From Hyalella azteca (taxonomy: Eukaryota; Arthropoda; Malacostraca; Amphipoda; Hyalellidae), in assembly GCF_000764305.2 (NCBI RefSeq), contig NW_025944985.1, positions 324,341 to 388,340 on the forward strand: a stretch of 64,000 bases of DNA, read 5' to 3'. Below, piece after piece: positions 53,301 through 56,300 of the stretch. The notes below the pieces were generated by a model. It saw only the letters and a list, made by a program, of their open reading frames with translations. It had not been told where the DNA came from and ran no database searches. The position numbers and the translations under genes were made by a program. Position 1 is the stretch's first letter; each line of letters begins with the position of its first letter.

Positions 53301-56300
53301 GATTTGCATGCCATAAACCAACGTCAGCGAAAGAATTCTCGATACGTTTAGACGTTCTTTTGAAAAGAACTTAACGTTGAGGGTCGAAAAGAGAAGCCAA
53401 CGAAAAATAAAAACTATTGGAACTGAATATCGAAGTATAGACGAAATGAGCTTCTCTTTAGTGAAATTGACGGCTTGAGACATCGTATAAAATTTGCAAC
53501 ATTTGATCTTGCCTCGCTTGCCACAAATTAATTTTTATTTAAGATCATTACTGCAATCAGAAACCGGATGAAATTCTTAACAATGTTTTAGCTTACCACC
53601 GAGATGAATGTTGACTTACAGGGGGACTGTTCAATAAATAAGCTCTCATTGACCCCAGACATTTGACCAATGATAGTAAATAAAGGATGAATAAAAATGA
53701 GAAATGGATAACAATGATAATAAATGAACGATAAATACTAGAAAAATATAAATCGTGTGTCTTGCTAGCTCCTGCCTATTAATTGATTCGTAATCATGTC
53801 ACGGTTTTGGAGTACGGCTCTGTGATGGATGGGTGGATTGCTAGAGGTCAGCATAGCCCAAGTCCACAGTGCGATTCATATACCTTCCCGAGCGTAACGC
53901 AGCCGGGCATCTTCACGGCTTTTGACACAAAGCGCCCACCACAACAGCGCCGTTCAGTCACAGGCACTGGTTCACAGCGCCGGAAAACAACTGGCCGGAT
54001 CGCAACAGGCCCTATCGCAACAGGCTACTCCTAACGTAACCTAACTTAACCTAACCTAACCTGCGCCTGTTGCGGTAGGGCCTGTTGCGCTCCGGCCAGT
54101 TGTGCTCCGGTGCTGTGAAGCAGTGGCTGTGTTGCGCAAAGCGGATTTACTGTTAGCCGGAGTTACCCACAGCTCATTGATCTGAGGCTATGTGTAGATA
54201 TTGCATGCTGGTGGTTGGCGTTGGGCCCAAGGCCTGTTTACGAGTCAATTTTGTTACCCACGGCTGCGCTCCCGTGGTGGATCACATAGCAATGACGAGG
54301 TACATGGCGGGTCTACACGAGGTCACGTAATAGTTCACTCAAAACCTGAAATGACAGTACACATAACCAAAACTATTGACAAAGTTATTATTGAAAGGCG
54401 TTTCCCAGCAGAGTTACAAACTTTTAAAATCGGAATATCTTTGTAGGAAATGATCTACCAAAAAGACTAATGAAAGTTTGCACACTCATAAATAGAACTC
54501 ACTCTCATCTTTAATCGCTCAGCAACAACGCAGATCGGAAATACCGAAAACCATCCAATTCAAGACTCCTACTTTGAACATTGATACCGAGTAGATAAAT
54601 ATGTAATTCAATTATTCTTCAACTCTGTAATTCACATAACGGAAAAAACCCCAACTGCTGGAAATAACTTAAAATGAATATGGGAAACGCCCAATATAAA
54701 GGAATTTAAATAAATCTAAGTGTTCGAGTTATTACGATCACAATAATGATTTAGGTTCGAACCTGTACCACGTAATGTCACCGTAATGTAGCTCTGCAGA
54801 ATTTGTCCGGGTATACCTCTGCAAATTATGTCCTCATATAGCTCTGTTAAATCTGTTTCTATATATAACTCTGTACAATTTATCCCAGAATAGCTCTGCA
54901 GAAAATTCCTCCGTATAGGTCTACGGAAAATATCCCCTATAGCTCAGTCCATGATCCGGTATAACTTTGCAGAATATGTCCCGATATAACTCTGTAAAAT
55001 TTGTCCCGGTATAACTCTGTAAAATAAGTCCCGGTATAACTCTGCAAAATAAGTCCCGGTATAACTCTGCAAAATATGTCCCGCAATAGGTCTGCGTAAT
55101 ATGTCACGTTATATCTGCACAAAAAATATCCTGATATAGCTCTGCAAAATATGTATTAGTAAAGCACGAAAAAATATCCCGGTTTAGCTCTGAAAAATAT
55201 ATTTCTGTGTAGCTCTGGAAAATATGTCTCGGTATAGCTCTGCAAAATATGTTCCAGTGTAGCTCTGCAAAATGTCTCTCGGTATAGCTCTGCAAAATAT
55301 GTTCCAGTGTAGCTCTGCAAAATATGTCTCGGTATAGCTCTGCAAAATATGTCTCGGTATAGCTCTGCAAAAAAAGTCTCGGTATAGCTCTGCAAAATAT
55401 GTCTCGTATAACTCTGCAAAATATGTCTCGGTATAGCTCTGCAAAATATGTTCCAGTGTAGCTCTGCAAAATATGTCTCGGTATAGCTCTGCAAAATCTC
55501 GGTATAGCTCTGCAAAAAAAGTCTCGGTATAGCTCTGCAAAATATGTCTCGTATAACTCTGCAAAATATGTCTCGGTATAGCTCTGCAAAATATGTTCCA
55601 GTGTAGCTCTGCAAAATATGTCTCGGTATACCTCTGCAAAATGTATCTCCGCATAGCTTGGCAAAAAATGTTCCTGTGTAGCTCTGCAAAATATGTTCCG
55701 GTATTGCTGTGCACAATATGTCCCGTATAGCTCTGCAAAATATACCCCCGTATAGCTCTGTAAAATATACCCCCATATAGCTCTGCAAAATATACCCCCG
55801 TATAGCCCTACAGAAGGACGGCGACGAGTTGCGGCTGACGAGCGTGTCGCGCACGCACAGCGGCGCGTATCTCTGCATCGCCAGCAACAGCGTCCCGCCC
55901 TCCGTCAGCAAGCGCGTCATGCTGGAAGTCGAATGTGAGTAAGGGTTACACATTACGATACCAAGCGTGCGTTTTAGATTTTTAGTAATGTATTAGTAAT
56001 AGTCAACCAAAAATCAGAATTGTATAAGTAAAAGTAGCATTACATTCATTAACTTGCGCATAATAATTAATGTAATATAATGTAATATAATATAATGTAA
56101 TATAATATAATATAATATAATATATATAATATAATAAATAATCTAACGCAGTGTTATTGCGTCCTGCGTCTCTTGAAATTCTGAATTGAGGGAACTGCGA
56201 GAGGGAAATTTTGAGATTTTTAATTTTCAAGATTTCAAATCAAATTGAAATCTCGAAAATTGAGAGGGAGCTGTGCTTTGTATAACATACGTTGATGCTC

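Noticed and set aside
55814..55934. Exon 5 starting at the CAG acceptor at 55813
   Set aside because: Joined to the strong exon 4 donor it shifts the frame and destroys the second half of Ig2; kept only as an alternative paired with a weak donor.
55104..55953. Minus-strand open frames up to 265 codons across the 25-bp array
   Set aside because: Repeating CRAIPRHILQSYTETYFAEL arises from a stop-free repeat unit, and the frame even runs antisense through a real DIP exon.
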